NCBI GenBank assembly: GCA_033297075.1
Contig: MU858079.1
Span: forward strand, 186,001-250,000
Source of the DNA: Rhypophila decipiens
Taxonomy: Eukaryota > Ascomycota > Sordariomycetes > Sordariales > Naviculisporaceae
Direction of reading: 5' to 3'
Length of the DNA stretch: 64,000 bases
Shown here: positions 46,088 to 58,700 of the stretch, piece after piece
How the letters are laid out: every line of letters starts with the position of its first letter
Numbering within the stretch: the first letter of the stretch is position 1
Position numbers and translations under genes: made by a program
Notes under the pieces: generated by a model
Told to the model about the DNA's origin: nothing
Database searches by the model: none
What the model saw: only the letters and a program-made list of their open reading frames with translations

Positions 46088-49000
46088 CGCGGCCTGTATG
46101 CATACAGAGTCACGTGAGAGTAAAGGGTATCCGTAACCCGTACGTACGGAGCTATTAGGTTTCGCCGTCCAGTTTCTTCCCCCAACATCGGAGCTGATGT
46201 CCCACTGCGCTGCGCTAGCATGATGAGGATGGGAAACAAGGCGCGGCATGCTGCGAGAGATGGGCCGACTGACGAAGAAAATTTCTGATTGTCACTTGTC
46301 CAGATAGGACAAAAGGTTGAGAGTTGGATGGAGTCTTTCTTTTGGTTTTGGTTCTTGGAACAGAGTTCCCGACAGGAAGCGTGGTGAAAAAAGGATCCTG
46401 TGCCAAGTCAAAGGCCCACACAGTGTGAGCTGGTACCTCAGTCACGACAATGTCGTATCCATGCAGCAGCCCACCAGCCCACTATGGGACTGGACGGTTT
46501 GAGGGTGAGATATTTGTCGATTCAGCGACGGGAAACGAGCCTGTAGAATTGTACTGAATTTGTCTCCGTACTCCGTACATCGTCTCCAAAACTCTCCACC
46601 ATCCAAAGAACCAGCACTGGCCAGAGAAAAGACCGAGGTGGGGCATGCTTTTGAATTTGCAGACGGACGGCAAGCTGGGTCCAAGTGTCGATTCTGACCG
46701 CTTTGATGCCGAGACCCTTTTTAACTCTCCCCGAGTATGGCGGTGATGTCGGTCTCGTTATTGAATGAAACCACCTCAGCCCTCATCACACCAAAGTGAT
46801 TCATCCGCATATCCTTGCCTGATTCTCCCAGCTGTTCCATGGTGGTGGAGGAATAGCGACTTACCAAAGGTTGGCGGCATCAAACTACTACAGCCTACCG
46901 CCCATCTCGATTTTACCTCTCCGAAGCCTGAGCAGCGGGACACAGCTGATGCCGTGTCCCATTCATTGCAAGGTTCGGGTGTTTCTCATCTGCCTGCCCA
47001 GGCTAGCATAGGCATGGCGTCGAACTTGAAGGGCAGAATGGTGCTGGCTCGGCTGGAAAATTCGAGATGCAGTCAAGGTTGAATGGATCCATTAATGCCC
47101 ACTTCTCAGCATGTTCGGAGTGTGCAATACTTGGCTGCTCGGTAGCTCGTCGGGTGGCGTGCTGACGTTGTCGGACAATACCAGATCAATATGAGTTAGA
47201 AACGAGACGGTGGACTTGACCGTCAACTGATTCGTATCCGTACATTTAAGGGCTTCGGAAACCCATCACCAATCTCATCAACCGCTGCATTGCATGGGTG
47301 TTATGGTTGCGGCGTGACTTTTTCATCAAGGACGGAGGAGTTGGATGATGATGAGTGTGCGAGTGTGAAAAGTGTCAGAAAGCCAAAAGGGGCCACCCAA
47401 AGCGTGTATTCAGTCACCCCTCAACTGGTGTGCTTTGGGTGGGGGTTCGAGATGAGTCGGCCAATCCGAAGCAAGTTTCCCGCTCCTGCCTTCACCCGTC
47501 GGTGTGGATGCATCATTTCTTTCCCCATGTCCACTTTGATCCACAGTCTCGAACCCATTTGGGTTCCGATAAGCCAATAAGAGCAGCGAGGAAAGATCTG
47601 CAGGATGTGTCGCGCCAGTTCCCCAATTCAAGGAGAGTCGCGTTTTCCACAAAATCAATTAACGCGGGACAGGGGGAAGGTGGCATCAATGTGTCTGTAT
47701 CCGTATTTGCAAATACTTTGACTGTGATGGTGTTCCCATTCAGAGTTGGAACTCAAACCTCCAAATTGACATTAAAACGTGAGGAAAATGCGACCTGCGC
47801 CCCCGGTAACTACCAAAACAAAGCTTACGGATACGGGCAGGAGACAAACGTGACCGCTTCAGCATCTCTCCCTGTCCTTGCGTGCCACACCTGTAATAAA
47901 CCGCAGACCATACCACAGCGCACAGTATTTTGGTTGACTCTCCCTCCTGTTCCACATCCACCGGCGCAGGTGATATTCAGTGCGTGTCGACTGAAGCAGC
48001 TCGAGGCAGCTGATTCATAGGATCAAGCAGAGGAGGTGTTGGTGAGTCCAGCCAGTCCTCCCGTGCAGTCAGTCATCTACCATTTTATTGATACAAGGTT
48101 GATTGGGAGGTGAAGTCCATGCTCAACCAGCCTGTTCGTCGTCTTGTCGGAACAAGGTATACAGTACGTAGTACGGGGTAAGGTCCTTACGCAGTTACTG
48201 ACACCATATCCGTAACCTGTATGTATTCGTACGCTTACCAACAGGCTACGGATCTACATGTATGCAAGCTGATTGGCCTAGACTCCGGGCGGCAATCGTT
48301 GGTGGCCTTTAGTTGTTTCCTTTCTCAGCCTCCAAAACACCTGCCTGCTGGCCCATGTTCAAGACCACAAAGTTATTTATTCCCTTTTGTCAAAGGTGAG
48401 ATCAGGCGTACTCTTTGCCACGCCATGCTGTTTTCGCCGGTCTGTATATCCATAACGCCGCCATCATATCCTTTTCGTCAGCTGCTCGTCATGGAACCTT
48501 TCCCTTCATGACCGGCGACTAGAGCCCGGCGGCGACCCGCCTCCCCGTTTTCTCGACACTGGCACAAAATTTTGTTTAAAATTCCAGGGGCACTTATCCG
48601 TATCCATATACTATTAGCAAAGTACACCATACAGATACGGAGTATCCGTAACCCCTGACCGTACTGCCCGTACCAGACCCTTCTACCCCGTAGGTAGGTA
48701 GGCTGCGGCTGTCAAGCCACACAGTCACCTCCATCCTCCATTCATCAACCTCCAATAAATAGTGCGGGCATTGTCGTGGCTTAGTCACAACTAATGCTGC
48801 GGATAACCAGCACTTGAAACCGTAAAACATGGAAGAATGATGGGGAGTTGGGTATTTCTGTCCACCTGTTTTCCACAACTTCCCGAGTCGCCCAAGGTTG
48901 CTCGTCCAGATGCGTACGACGGGTCTTGTCCGCGACTTGGACCTCCCGGTTCAGGCCCCGTCCAGGCCGTCGAATCGAGAGGCAACGCAGCTTCGACACC

Positions 49001-50967
49001 GCAATCATAACTCCATATCCAGGTCAAGACGAGGCCAAGGAGAAGTATCCAGTGGCTTGGGGAGTTGCTTCATCTAAGCAGCCTCTCCGTCATCTGTAGT
49101 TGGAAACCGATTTGAGGTTGTCGATTTCAACTACACGCTCGTCACGACTCGTTCACTGGTTTAGAGTCTGCAACCGGCTTCCTGTGTCAGTCTTCTAAAC
49201 CTCCTGGAGAGACTCCACGTCACATCCTTCATCATCGAGCCATGGTTCCGAGACAGTGACTTAGTGACGCTTTCCGGCCAATTTTGAACTATCAATAAGC
49301 AACAAGAAGAATCCTCTGACATCAGGATAATAAAAGATGGAAACGGATATGGACCCCATCCGTAGACACCGTAGATGTCCACTGACACAGCCTACCAATC
49401 AACAGACGCCTGGTCGAGCCCGGGCACACTGCACCTGTCAACGACATCGGTGGGATGTTGGTGGAAAACCCCGCTGAATGGATTTGCACTGTACACTGCG
49501 ACACTATCTTTATCTCGAGATCCATCCGTGAAGGTGGCCATGACGAGCTCGGCCGCTAGCCTCTGGAACCACCGGATGCGCGCTAGCAACAGGCCTTTTT
49601 CCAGGTTGTTCTTACAGAGCTCCGGTATCCGTACGTATTGAACATATAAGATTACCGGTGCTCTCCTCAGTCCGGGCCCCACGCGGTAATCCTGTATCTA
49701 CACAATCAGCGTCGGGAATGAAGGAGAATCGGCTACCTGTCCCTCTGTGTACGTAGCAACATGATCGGGGAGGCCAAGCCCGAAAAATGCACAAGGAATG
49801 AAGTCGAAACTCGAAACCTATCTTTTTTTTGGCAAAGTGTTTCGTCAGTTTTTTTTACCCTTCCACGTGCCTTGCTCTTCTTAGTGGGGTAGCTTTATAA
49901 AAGGGGACCCTCTGTATTTTTAGAGATCCCAGTCCTTTGCTGTGCAACTGCAGAGCTTTGTCTTGAGGTACCGTCCAACCGAGAATGCTACTAAACAAAC
50001 CGCGCAGGGGGCTACCTGCCTAATGATAAGTTGATAACAGACTCTCCGTAATCCTGCTCACCCGACAACATCACTGTTCGTATCCGAGGTAATATGGATG
50101 CTGGATGCTCGTTTAGACCAGAAGCCGGAAATTCGCAAGTCGTTCTTTAACTTGCCGTTTCGGGCATATACAGAGAACACAATGAATCGATCACACGTCG
50201 CCACGAGCTGGAGCCTGAGCCGTAAAGAAAAAAAGACGTTGTTGAGGATGAAAGGACCCAAGGCAGAGCGCCCAGCAAGGATCGGTTCTTCCGTTCAGCG
50301 GTTGTTCCCCGATGATCGAGAAGGCCTCCCTTTTTATTCCTTTTTTTCTGCATTCATTGATGACCACCCCTTGCCCAGTGTTTAAATGGCCTTTTTTACC
50401 GCCCCTGAGTGGCTGGATGGTGGCCGCGGCGTGCGTTCAATAATGTTCTCAAATCAAGAACCACCTAAACGATGTTGCGTCTTACCAGTTTCGGCCATCT
50501 TTTCGTTTTAGCTTTCTGTCTGACCGCACGGGCGAGAGAGGGAACAATGGAGTAACAAAGTAGCCAAAAGCAGCACAGGAACCAGCCAGGTATTTCCTGA
50601 TGATTCTCTCCGCATTAATGATACGGTTCTGTACGAGAAAGTGAAGAGGGAAAGGGGCAAAGATCCAACACTCATGTGTGCCTGTGTCGCATCCATTAAT
50701 CGGGGACAACAGGGAAAAACACAAACCAACTATATGAAGTGGATAGTAACAGAAGTTTGTTGAAGCAGATAAGGAGACTTAGAGACTCGTATCTGAATAA
50801 AAAGGGTTTAGTAATAATTAGATGCTCCTGACGCAGTGTCGCCAGTTTTGCTGCGTCGTGTGTACTTACGAGTCCTTACCTTTTCATGTGGATTCCCAGG
50901 TACAGTGCCTGTATTTTCAGACATTGTATCCGTACTAGCACAATTTACACCAAGAATTGGCCGTAAT

Positions 50968-50983
50968 TACGGAGTACGGAGTA
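50968..50983 (+). repeat. tandem ACGGAGT motif, second locus
   Basis: TACGGAGTACGGAGTA, matching the array at 46070. Single TACGGAGTA copies are at 44399, 48636 and 51889. Confidence 0.7.
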
Positions 50984-53567
50984 TTTGTATGGAAGGCACC
51001 GCGAAGGTGGTGTGTTGCTTGGGTTGGGTTGCGCTTCGCTGCGCCGGGTACCACCGCTGAACAAATCAAAGCGAGAAATGGAACATCAGGGAAAGGACGG
51101 CCGATTGAGACGCCGCCCGCCTGGCTGGCATGGATCTTGGGGAAGGCCCAAGAATAAAACCGAGATCACAAAAGGCTTGCACTGTGTCAGTTCAGGAGGG
51201 GAAAAGTCCCAGAGAACCCAAACAGTGTGCCGACACACTGTGCATAGTATCCGTACCTTTTGAACCTCATTGTGCTTCCAAGTCGTTCCAAGCAACACCC
51301 TGGATTTCAATAGTGAAAAAGTTGGATTAATGGGGCAAGTGCTGTCCGGAAGGCTATCATGAACAATCCGTCACCAGCAGATTCAGTGATTGTGCAGCCA
51401 CAGGCGGTTTGAGTCCCCGGCGGCAGCCGGTCGGTCAGTCGGGCGTTCCATAAGTACAGTACTATAATTCCATCCAGGGCCTGCTTTGACTTTTGCTCAT
51501 GCTCACAGTCACACGTTTGGTGGCAAGCTGACCAGGTCACCAGAAACACAGCAAGCCAAGGGGTGCGTGAAAGTATCAAAGCCTTGCCCATGTCATTGTC
51601 GGCCAACTGCACCGATGCTTTTTTCTCGAGTTTCATTTAGGTCACAGCCATTCCGCTGCGTGGATGACCAGCGCGGCGTGATGAGCATGCCGAGGAGACC
51701 GGCAGAGCGAAAGCATCCGTGTTAACAAAAAGAAACACCTCGCTTTGCTCTCTTCATGAGACGTGGGAATGCTGATTGCTCACTGGCGGGATGAAAGAGC
51801 AAAGGCAGGGCTAAACCGAAAATGAATAAAAACCAGAACCCATGAAAATTAAGACTGGGATCCAAAGTGTCCCCTTTATAAACGGGGTTACGGAGTAACC
51901 TGGGTGATTCTAACACGGATATGGCTAGATTGGGTTTGGGGCGTTGGGATTGGTCCTGCGAGACCTCTGTGGAGCTGCTCTGCGCATGCGGGCCAAGTTC
52001 AATCCATTTGACAAAGCAAGCGGAAGGAAGGAGCCATGAGCAGGAAGGAAAAGGTACGTAGCCCCACACAGTGTGGAGAAGCATGCAGGAGTCCGTACCG
52101 AGTGTGTCCTACTACACCAGTCCGCCCCAGCTGTAGCATTCACAAGCAGGCAGCACAAGGTACCTCCTTCCCAGCCGTCACCCCGTGCCCTTTTCGCTCC
52201 TTCCCCCTCTGCAAAGTGCAAACCCAGCAATAAGCCATGCTAGGCCCAGGCCAAGGGCGGCGGGCATGGGCAGATGGGACATGGAGGTCGGAGACACGGG
52301 GGACAGGGGAGGGCACACTCCCAAGGGAAGCTGCCATTCCATTTGCCAAGCAACCGCAAGAACAAGCCAAGCAGCTTCACACTTCACAGCAAGTCCAGGA
52401 CAACGGTGGCGCGGCACAGCGCCCACGAACCCACCACTGTGTACTGGGTACCATACCGTAATGCGTAATGCGTCATGCTAATCCGCAGACGGGACTGGTA
52501 CCGAGTTACACGCTTGACTTGCACGGTACCCAGACAACCTAGACAACCTGGACCGACGACATCCACCAGGGACAAAGCAAATTAGCAGCATTTGCGGCGA
52601 CCAGGACTAAAAGCAACGACTGCAACTACGCAACCACCCTCACATGGATGTGTGAAGCGGAAGGTATGGATGTTTTCGCTCCACGGGGATCTTCCTCCTC
52701 TCCATGTCATGCTCCCCCTTTCCAATCTCCTCATGTTCTTTCATCTTCTTGTTCGTCCTCCGTCCTCTCCCTTGACGTCTTCCGTACCGGTCAAGAGAGT
52801 CAAGACAATTCGACTGCCCCTCTCCCTCCGATATCCGAGTCCTCCATAGCCCGCCAGCGACAACAATAATAACACCTTAGGCACCCTGCTGTTGCTCCCT
52901 TTTGTTGTCTATGACCACTGGGCACCCCAGACGGAACCGGCTCGAGCTTTCCTGACCTCGCATCACCCATTGACAAAGATAATTCCAAGTTGGAAGCTCC
53001 CGAGAGTTTCCTAGCCAGCTACCATTCCCGTATCCTGCTGTTGCTCTTGCTGCCACCGAGCTCACAAGACGCAAACCTTGAGCAGCGGACGAAACCTCCA
53101 GTCTTGAAATTCCAGCATGGACTGTTGCCTCCAACAAATACACAGCGAATAAAGTTTCCCGAGAGGCGGAGCGTCAAGCTTCATTCACACACCTACTACA
53201 GCTTTGTTCTTGATCTCGAGCCACGTCGTACGAACCTTGAGCTTCTCCCTCTGCCTGGTGTTGGTGGGGCAGCAGCCTTCAGGTGATAGCTTCCCAACTC
53301 GAAACTTTGGGCGATTCGGCGAGGCTGCATTACGGAGTTTGTGGTGGCCTGGAATTGGCTTCTCAAAATCCAGCGTCTCGGAGGAGTTGTGGACCTTATA
53401 TCAGCTTGGGACACAAATTTTTGGGATGCTGGCTACGTAGAAGTCGACTATTTATTGAAGCTGTATCCCAGATCTCGACTCACTGGTCACTTGCCTCAGT
53501 CTAGGCTGTTCATATTCGACCACACAGGAATCGATTCGGGCCATAAATTCCGACTTTCCTCTCGCCC

Positions 53568-55727
53568 ATGTTTTCGACGACTTCCTACAACCCTACAGCC
53601 CTTCGATCCTGTCTCCCTTCACCAGTGTCGTCGAGCCACCAACCAAGACTGGTACAGTCGTCCGCTCGACCCCAGCGGGCATCCAAACTCGAGCCTCCGC
53701 GGAGTGGCCTGCGGACGCCCCCGGCCGACGAGCAGATGGGGACCGCCTACCAAATGCCCAACATGGCGGCGTACGAAAACCGGCATCTTCACCACTCAGC
53801 CTACAAGCCGACAATCACGTCGGCCGACCGAACACGGACTGCGCTGAACGAGCGCTCTCTCCCAAACGAACAGCTCTTCAGCCCAATATCAACAACATGC
53901 GCTCAAGGACAGTCGCAGGAGCAATACAGCGTCGCCCAACAAGCACGCAATTCGTCTTCTTCGTCGAGCTCTGTCTCCCACTCGTCCCGACTGCGACAGG
54001 ACTCTCGAGCGACGACGCCTGCTTCGGAACATGGGAGGTCGGCGAGGGATGCTATATTGGTGACGCACAGTCTGCAAATACCGACATGTATAAGTCCGGA
54101 GGGGGGGAATTTGGCTGATTTTGTGGCAGACCTGACGTCGTTGTTCTGGTACGCCGGGTCCATCAAGGCGCTTGAAAGCGAGGTCAGGTCGCTCCCCCCC
54201 ACAGGCCTTGTGCGCAGGATACCAAGCGCCAGCCCAAATTTCCACAAATGGGTGCGAACGGTGCTGTCGACGACTCAAGTGACACAAAACGTTATCCTGC
54301 TTGCTCTCATGTTTATCTACAGGCTCAAAATTGCGAGCCCGGTTCATGGACGACCTGGTAGCGAATATCGGCTACTGACCGTCGCTCTCATGCTCGGCAA
54401 CAAGTTCCTGGACGACAATACCTACACAAACAAGACTTGGGCCGATGTGTCGTGCCTTTCGGTTCAAGAAATACACGAAATGGAGGTGGAATTTCTAGGC
54501 AACATGCGGTACAATCTGCTAGCTTCCAAGGAGCAGTGGGAGGAGTGGCTTGTCAAGCTGGCCAGATTTCACGAGTACATGCAGCGGGCACAGCGGTCGG
54601 CCTCGCCATCCCCTCTCCTCATCCCATCCCCCGCGCCCAACACTCGACCGATGCAGCAATCTGTCTACAACTTCTCGCCGACGACAACGCCATTTGGCAG
54701 CACTGCCGCTGCTCATAGCTGGGATTCGGCAAGCAATATCGTGTCACCGCTGGCGTTGAGGCCCGAGGTCCAGCCCGCTCTTGTCCGGAAGCGAAGCTTT
54801 GAGGACCAAGACCCGACTGAACCTCGTGCCAAGAGAATGAGCCGCGTGGTGCCTGCTGCTACCGGGCAGCCCCAGCAATCTCAGTATGCTGCTACTCCGG
54901 CACACATGGTCCCGTCCCAGGCGCCCCGGCAGCAGACTCCAGTCAACGCATCATCTGACCAGCCTCTGGGCCGTCTCGCCGTTCCGAACCTGACTCTGAA
55001 CACCGGCAACAACATGACTGTCCCTGCATCTACTCAATCTTATACGTCTGGAGCTGCATACGCGGCGTCGCCTCTCTCTCTTCCTCCGCTTGTTCCTGGC
55101 GTGCGGGCCATGGCAACGGTGTTCCCTACGGCGACTACTGCCAGCTACGCTCCGCAGACAGCCACAGTGTCATGCTCAGCCATGAGCGCGTCCACAATCC
55201 CATCGATTGCCCCAGTCACGACTCCGGTTACCGCTTTTCCTCCGGCGAGCTACGGAACGCCTACCAAACGACTCTCGCCTCAGAACTCATTCACGCCTGG
55301 CGGTCACTATCCCGCCTCTTCCCCTCTTATTGAATCATATGCCCGGCCTTCATATGGCACATCGAGCGGCGTTCACACCCCAATCTCGTACTCGCCTTCC
55401 GTCTACCTCCAGCAGAGGAATAGCCCGTACAGACCGGTGCGCCACATCAACACTCTTCTCTATCCGCCTCCGTCTGCCTTTCTCCAGCAGTACCACCTGG
55501 TCAACTCGGTGCCACCGAACCAGATGCACTATCAACCACTCGGGAGGCGCAACGAAGTCCGGACTGGCATCTTGCCCGAGTTTTCCAATGGCGGCGGACA
55601 TGTCCATGCAGTCACCCCTCAGCCTGCTCAATACCATATCCCGCATACCCTGCCGGACCCTAACACGCTGCAACCGCATTACGCGCCAGCTAGAGCCAAC
55701 CCCATCACCACATATCAGCGAGGCTGA
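53568..55727 (+). CDS. clg1: Clg1/Pho85-type cyclin
   Basis: 719 residues, one exon. Residues 1-175 are Ser/Pro/Gln-rich and disordered; starts further in (for example M57) are possible. The cyclin box lies at about 180-335: LADFVADLTSLFWYAGS, then NFHKWVRTVLSTTQVTQNVI, LALMFIYRLK, YRLLTVALMLGNKFLDDNTY and WADVSCLSVQEIHEMEVEFL. The KFLDD and NKTWADVSCLS segments are typical of the cyclin domain shared by PHO80-like and Clg1-like cyclins, which bind Pho85-type CDKs. The C-terminal half (about 345-719) is Pro/Ser/Thr/Gln-rich with several Ser/Thr-Pro sites. A Clg1-like identity is favoured by the long low-complexity flanks. It follows an unusually long upstream region. Confidence 0.85.
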   Translation: MFSTTSYNPTALRSCLPSPVSSSHQPRLVQSSARPQRASKLEPPRSGLRTPPADEQMGTAYQMPNMAAYENRHLHHSAYKPTITSADRTRTALNERSLPNEQLFSPISTTCAQGQSQEQYSVAQQARNSSSSSSSVSHSSRLRQDSRATTPASEHGRSARDAILVTHSLQIPTCISPEGGNLADFVADLTSLFWYAGSIKALESEVRSLPPTGLVRRIPSASPNFHKWVRTVLSTTQVTQNVILLALMFIYRLKIASPVHGRPGSEYRLLTVALMLGNKFLDDNTYTNKTWADVSCLSVQEIHEMEVEFLGNMRYNLLASKEQWEEWLVKLARFHEYMQRAQRSASPSPLLIPSPAPNTRPMQQSVYNFSPTTTPFGSTAAAHSWDSASNIVSPLALRPEVQPALVRKRSFEDQDPTEPRAKRMSRVVPAATGQPQQSQYAATPAHMVPSQAPRQQTPVNASSDQPLGRLAVPNLTLNTGNNMTVPASTQSYTSGAAYAASPLSLPPLVPGVRAMATVFPTATTASYAPQTATVSCSAMSASTIPSIAPVTTPVTAFPPASYGTPTKRLSPQNSFTPGGHYPASSPLIESYARPSYGTSSGVHTPISYSPSVYLQQRNSPYRPVRHINTLLYPPPSAFLQQYHLVNSVPPNQMHYQPLGRRNEVRTGILPEFSNGGGHVHAVTPQPAQYHIPHTLPDPNTLQPHYAPARANPITTYQRG

Positions 55728-58700
55728 GACACGCTGGGCCGCCTTTATATACTTGGATACTCTGCTGCACTAGTCGACGAACATGACTAGTTGCCTTCAG
55801 AGTATCAATAATGTATTAGTAATCTTTTTTTTCTTTCTTTTTCTCACGCACGGCCTGCATTAGCATTGTTTGGCGTTTGGTTGCTGGGCTTTCCAGAATT
55901 TGCACAAAATGGCAAATGTCGCATGGAATTTTAGCATCTCTGGAGTTTATTGCCCCTGAAAGACTCGGGGCACCTTTTTGTGCTATTGTTTATGTTTATT
56001 GTTTGTCTGTGGAATCCCGCAAATGGCGCAATATATCCTATGCATCACCTGGAGTTTGGGGCCTTTGGCACATTGCTTTTACAAACGCAGCTGCGTTCTT
56101 GTCTGCCATTCTTGTGATTGTTTTGAACCATGAGAGACTGAACAAATCGAGGATTTTGTATTTAGCTATATCCAGGCAAAGCTTGATGTTCATTGATCGC
56201 GTTGAAGCTCGGGCTCACGCTGAGCCCCAATCTGGAGCTTTCGCAAAGACCGTGTTGGGCACAAACTTGGAGACAGGTTCATAGTACAGGCAAAGGAAGC
56301 TGAAAAACATACATATAGACAAGGTAGACACACTCTGTTAGACATGAAGCTGCGATCTATCAGCATCATTTACCGCACTTTGCTGCGCTTGGTTCCTCAC
56401 GTATTACCTTGACCACATTGTGCACAGTGCTATATTACAATGTACCGACTGCTTGGTTGAGGTGTTGGTCCCTTCCTTCCCTTATTCCTCCCGGTTTTCA
56501 CTTTCTAGTCGCAGGTGAGCTTATAGATGAAGGTGTGATACTGAGGAAGGTAGGTAGCCATCACCGAATTGTGTAAACTTTACGGCCAAGAAACCGTTCA
56601 TAGTCTCGTGACCCGCAAAGCCTTCCCTTTTTTTGCTTGGTGATCGGTGGTCACCGATCGATTTGCTAAAGGTTCCACGTTTTTCCAAGTCCCTGGGAGG
56701 GTTCCATATAAGTAAGAATCTAGTGTGGCGCCGCCCAAACTCTAAAGTGGAATGTCATCATATCATACCCATTTTCGGTGCCTCGAACTCTTTTCGTGAT
56801 CTCTCCGCCGAACGATTAGGTTGGTAAACGAGGAGCTCGAAAGTGCAAGAGTCACCTACCGCCTTCGTGACCGTGACTGTTGAGCAGGTGTGGGTGGGTG
56901 GACTTTTATCCTTTAGCCACCGGAACTCTGCTTGACTCATTAGTTGTAGTTCAACGGTGTTTAAAAGGATGGCTTGTTCATCTTTCGGCAAACAGCAGAC
57001 ATCATGATGACAACAAGCCATGATTTAGAGCTTGATCCAGAGGGATGCGTGTTAATTCAAGTTGCATCGACTCATCGAGGTAGGTGTGGATAATCATGAT
57101 ATCCACCTGTTGAAGTTTCATAAGTGATTTCATGCTCATTTTTGGTGACTTCAGTGGCTTTCATGCCTGGTGCCAGTGGCAGAGGCAGATGAGATGCATG
57201 TGGATGAGGTACTGGTATCTTGTTCGTGATGTGGAGCACTTCGCATTTTGCCATTTGGCCACACATTTCTCTTCAAATTCTCTTGGATGTCGCCGTTGAA
57301 CATGAACCGCATTGGAGGAAAAGTGAAGCTTGAGAAAAAAAGACATGATTGGCCCTCCAGTCCGTTTTGTAGTTTGATTGGAAGATGGGAGCATCGGAGT
57401 GAAAGAATGAGTATCCCACAAATGTCAAATTATGATATCGATTGCATAATTCATGAAATACAGCAGACTCTATATTATAATTTGGTCCGTTGGTTGATTT
57501 CTGAGTTGTCATAGAACCATCCAGATCTTGGGTTGATGGGCCATCGTTTTGCTGACATACCATATTCAGGGGCTTTGTTTACCTTACATAAGCAGCTATT
57601 GACATTTCCTGCTTGTGCATCTCGAAATCCATACATACCATATTGCTGCCGATCATCAACCCCCAGAAATATTTGAACGCGCATGGCTATTTTCTGTTAC
57701 TAGTCTGGCAAAGCATTCACTGACCGCCTTTTCATGGCAACAACCAGCTAGTCCAGCACCCGAGTTGAATAATGTAAAGAACAACACAGTAACAAATAGC
57801 AATTCAACCTGGAGCTCTGACCGACAGTATGACTGTTCCAGTGCTGGCAACTTGGCACAAAGAATGAAATCCACACCAAAACTTCCACTGTTGCAAACGG
57901 GCTTTGACTGGCTATAATAGGCACTCCAGCGCAACTCCCGACATCACCTTCTGCCGCCCGCACATAGCATCCGACCTATCATGTCCACGGCACCGCACCG
58001 GAAGCTGTGCAACTTTCAACTTGAAGCGTGCTGCCTGCCGGCACGGATCTTACATGAGTTGGGGTTCTGAGAATAAGCAAATTTGCCACCGCGGAGGTTA
58101 TCCAAGATCCAACACGAACACGTGCGACGAATGGGACAGACGTCTTCGCCCCGACTGAGCCACCGGAAGATGCGTAAAGGAGGAGGAAGAAGTATTTGGT
58201 TTGAGCCAAGTCAGCCTTCAATATTTAACAACACAGAGTGCCTAGGTAGACGTCCATGATGTGCGCAGCTAAGCAGCTGTCTGTCTACCTATCTGATACC
58301 ACGTGCTGCGGACCGAAGCAAAGAACGGGAAGTGGACAGTCGGAGGGAGCCCCAGGACGGCAGTGAAGGGATATATATCATGATATATGGTTGTTTTTGC
58401 GGCTATGGGGCAGGATAAGAACCTAGGACGCATCTAGAGCGTGACTCGTACGATGAATGGACGGGAAGATAGCAAAACTGTCATCGTGCTAGGTTGAGAA
58501 GGTGCCACGATGGAGAGAATCGGTGTCTATGTTTGTTCCTTGTTCCCTTATACGTGCATGTTACCCGTGGTCCCGCATGAAATCGTATGACTATGCCGGC
58601 CGCAGATCGGGCGGAGCACTCGCCAGAGGAAGGACACGGAGAGAATCCGGGGTCCGCAGCATCGGCCGGGACGTTGCAGCTGTGTGGATTCAAGACGAAA

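Larger units (their letters stand above)
42674..53567. other. 10.9-kb region with no convincing gene, motif-rich
   Basis: Many short open frames occur on both strands, but none has a recognisable product, a signal peptide with a credible mature protein, or coherent splice sites. Between 43.7 and 51.9 kb the motifs TATCCGTA (12 copies on the two strands, by eye) and TACGGAGTA (six loci) recur. A TATAAAA sits at 49896-49902 and a CACGTG at 49864-49869. From about 52600 on it is pyrimidine-rich and probably holds the promoter and long leader of the cyclin gene. Confidence 0.5.

Noticed and set aside
47355..48020. 221-codon plus-strand frame in the gene-free stretch
   Set aside because: Composition is not coding-like, with no signal peptide or domain. 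It spans TATCCGTA and TACGGATA motif copies, which argues for non-coding DNA.
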